Assembly: GCA_030052355.1 (NCBI GenBank)
Contig: JASIGS010000005.1
Span: forward strand, 1-6,659
DNA: 6,659 nucleotides
DNA from: Streptosporangiaceae bacterium
GTDB lineage: Bacteria; Actinomycetota; Actinomycetes; Streptosporangiales; Streptosporangiaceae
Direction: 5' to 3'
Position numbers and translations under genes: made by a program
The notes under the pieces: model-generated
What the model was told of the DNA's origin: nothing
Databases searched by the model: none
The model's input: only the letters and a program-made list of their open reading frames with translations
In this document: piece after piece, positions 5,995 to 6,659 of the stretch
How positions within the stretch are numbered: position 1 is the first letter of the stretch
How the letters are laid out: the number at the start of each line of letters is the position of its first letter

Positions 5995-6659
5995 ATGGCA
6001 TCCTGCGCACGATGCGGGCGGCCGGCGCAGCCCGGCACGAGGTCCTGCTTAGCTTGTACCGCCAGCTCATCCTCGCCGAGCCAGACGCGTGTTCCCGCTG
6101 TCGTCAGGCCGTACGTCCTCTTCCACGGCCGCTTAGCACGCCCTCCGGCACTGGCGCTCGCCGCGCCCGGCATCGCCGCGCCCGGCATCGCCGCGGGCTG
6201 GGCTGCCGCCGCTAGCGGGCCGATCGTCCCGGGGAGGAGCGGGCAGCAGCTAGCCCAGCGGACTGCGGCTGGTCAGCCCCCGCCTGCCGTCCCCCGCCAG
6301 GCAGGCCCCGCCGTCGCAGTTCCCGACGTTGCGGTCCCCCGCCAGGCAGGCGCCTCCGTGGCCGACCCCTCCGTGGCAGGCCCTGGCGTGGCAGGCCCGG
6401 GCGTGGCAGGACCGCGCAGCGCCGCAACTCCCGGCCCGGCGGGTCCGGGCTTGGCAGGCTCAGACCCCGCCTCCCCGCCCGGCGCGACCCGGACGCAGAA
6501 CCCGTGGCTTGGCAAGCAGCCGAACGGGAGGTGGACGGTGATCACGGCTGCCGCCGCGGTCGTCGTCATCGCGGCGGGAGCCGTGACGCTGATCGAGCAC
6601 GGCCACGCGCCGGCCCGGCCGACCGGGGGCACGACCGCGCGGCCGTCCGCGCAGCCGGG
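5995..6659 (+). CDS. zinc-ribbon membrane protein with pentapeptide-repeat linker (3' end outside window)
   Basis: The frame starting at ATG 5995 stays open for 221 codons to the window edge. Residues 4-21 are a textbook zinc ribbon: CARCG (4-8) and CLAC (18-21), that is CxxC, ten residues, CxxC. A long Pro/Ala/Gly/Val-rich linker follows (about 22-175), including nine strict five-residue repeats at 99-143. A basic patch GKQPNGRW (173-180) precedes one transmembrane helix at about 181-200 (TVITAAAAVVVIAAGAVTLI), and then a Pro/Thr-rich segment continues off the edge. The charge bias predicts zinc ribbon and linker in the cytoplasm and the missing C-terminal part outside. Zinc ribbon, single helix and extracellular domain together form a common layout in Gram-positive bacteria, but the specific family cannot be named without the C-terminus. 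AAGGA (5979-5983) is 11 bases before the ATG, a long spacing. GTG 5962 is an alternative start. Two TTA codons occur (6049, 6133). Confidence 0.8.
   Translation, partial: MASCARCGRPAQPGTRSCLACTASSSSPSQTRVPAVVRPYVLFHGRLARPPALALAAPGIAAPGIAAGWAAAASGPIVPGRSGQQLAQRTAAGQPPPAVPRQAGPAVAVPDVAVPRQAGASVADPSVAGPGVAGPGVAGPRSAATPGPAGPGLAGSDPASPPGATRTQNPWLGKQPNGRWTVITAAAAVVVIAAGAVTLIEHGHAPARPTGGTTARPSAQP
6166..6195 (+). repeat. two exact tandem copies of a 15-bp unit
   Basis: CCCGGCATCGCCGCG occurs at 6166-6180 and again, without change, at 6181-6195. In the zinc-ribbon protein it encodes PGIAA twice. The exact copy suggests recent slippage duplication in the linker. Confidence 0.9.
6289..6423 (+). repeat. 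tandem 15-bp repeat array coding nine pentapeptides
   Basis: Nine consecutive five-residue units read VPRQA, GPAVA, VPDVA, VPRQA, GASVA, DPSVA, GPGVA, GPGVA and GPRSA, all ending in Ala, with Pro at position 2 in all but one. At DNA level, an 18-bp segment at 6289-6306 recurs exactly at 6334-6351 (45 bp apart, three units), and GTGGCAGGCCC-type 15-bp units run from 6373 to 6414. Less regular GPGLA/GSDPA/SPPGA units continue to about 6485. The array forms the flexible linker between zinc ribbon and membrane helix. Confidence 0.85.

Noticed and set aside
5871..6188. Minus-strand ORF with a segment (YGLTTAGTRVWL) resembling a winged-helix wing
   Set aside because: The match is one short phrase, with no helix-turn-helix around it. 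Third-position GC bias supports the plus strand, and it is antisense to the zinc ribbon.
5949..6215. 88-codon plus-strand ORF with a fairly protein-like first half
   Set aside because: It overlaps the zinc-ribbon gene in another frame and turns into Arg-rich noise after about 45 codons. The CxxC-x10-CxxC ribbon, the in-frame pentapeptide repeats and the transmembrane helix favour the frame starting at 5995.
6289..6423. CRISPR-like array
   Set aside because: The repeats are 15 bp, contiguous and in frame, without unique spacers; they are coding tandem repeats.
6212..6632. Minus-strand ORFs with repeated Gly/Pro/Arg runs over the right end
   Set aside because: Their repeats are the complement of the 15-bp coding repeats in the plus-strand zinc-ribbon gene.

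Overview
The window is very GC-rich throughout, has strong G/C bias at third codon positions, uses GTG starts, and has SD-type ribosome sites. Together with a PASTA kinase tail and a secreted HWNG-type repeat protein, this points to a high-GC actinomycete. The exact genus cannot be read from the sequence. Six protein genes are supported, two of them cut by the window edges, plus one short leader-peptide gene that is the most interesting element.

Layout. (1) 1-972, plus strand: the C-terminal end of a membrane Ser/Thr kinase-type protein with one transmembrane helix and four PASTA repeats. (2) 1025-1732, minus strand, convergent with it: a small cytoplasmic sulfite-oxidase/YedY-like molybdopterin oxidoreductase. 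(3) 1886-2063, plus strand: a complete-looking attenuation region. It has a -10-like box, a 24-codon apparently leaderless leader peptide with the aromatic run GYWFGFGY, a possible antiterminator segment, and an 11-bp perfect GC-rich terminator hairpin. (4) 2064-3107, plus strand: the controlled gene, a type I-beta DAHP synthase (aroF), first enzyme of the shikimate pathway, which makes Trp, Phe and Tyr. The leader contains codons for exactly those three end products, so the model is ribosome-mediated attenuation of DAHP synthase by aromatic aminoacyl-tRNA supply. (5) 3385-4515, plus strand: an exported protein of about seven WD-x-W/HWNG-type beta-propeller repeats, function unknown. (6) 4524-5831, minus strand, convergent with the propeller gene: thiI, tRNA 4-thiouridine synthetase. 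The two stop codons lie in the two arms of one 16-bp palindrome. (7) 5995-6659, plus strand, running off the right edge: an N-terminal zinc-ribbon protein with a Pro/Ala pentapeptide-repeat linker and one transmembrane helix. An inverted repeat lies between it and thiI and may be an operator.

The window looks like chromosomal core and near-core genes in short, mostly single-gene units rather than a mobile or accessory island. No tRNA, rRNA, IS element, phage gene or CRISPR array was seen. The genes do not form one pathway; the only clear regulatory pairing is the aromatic leader with aroF.
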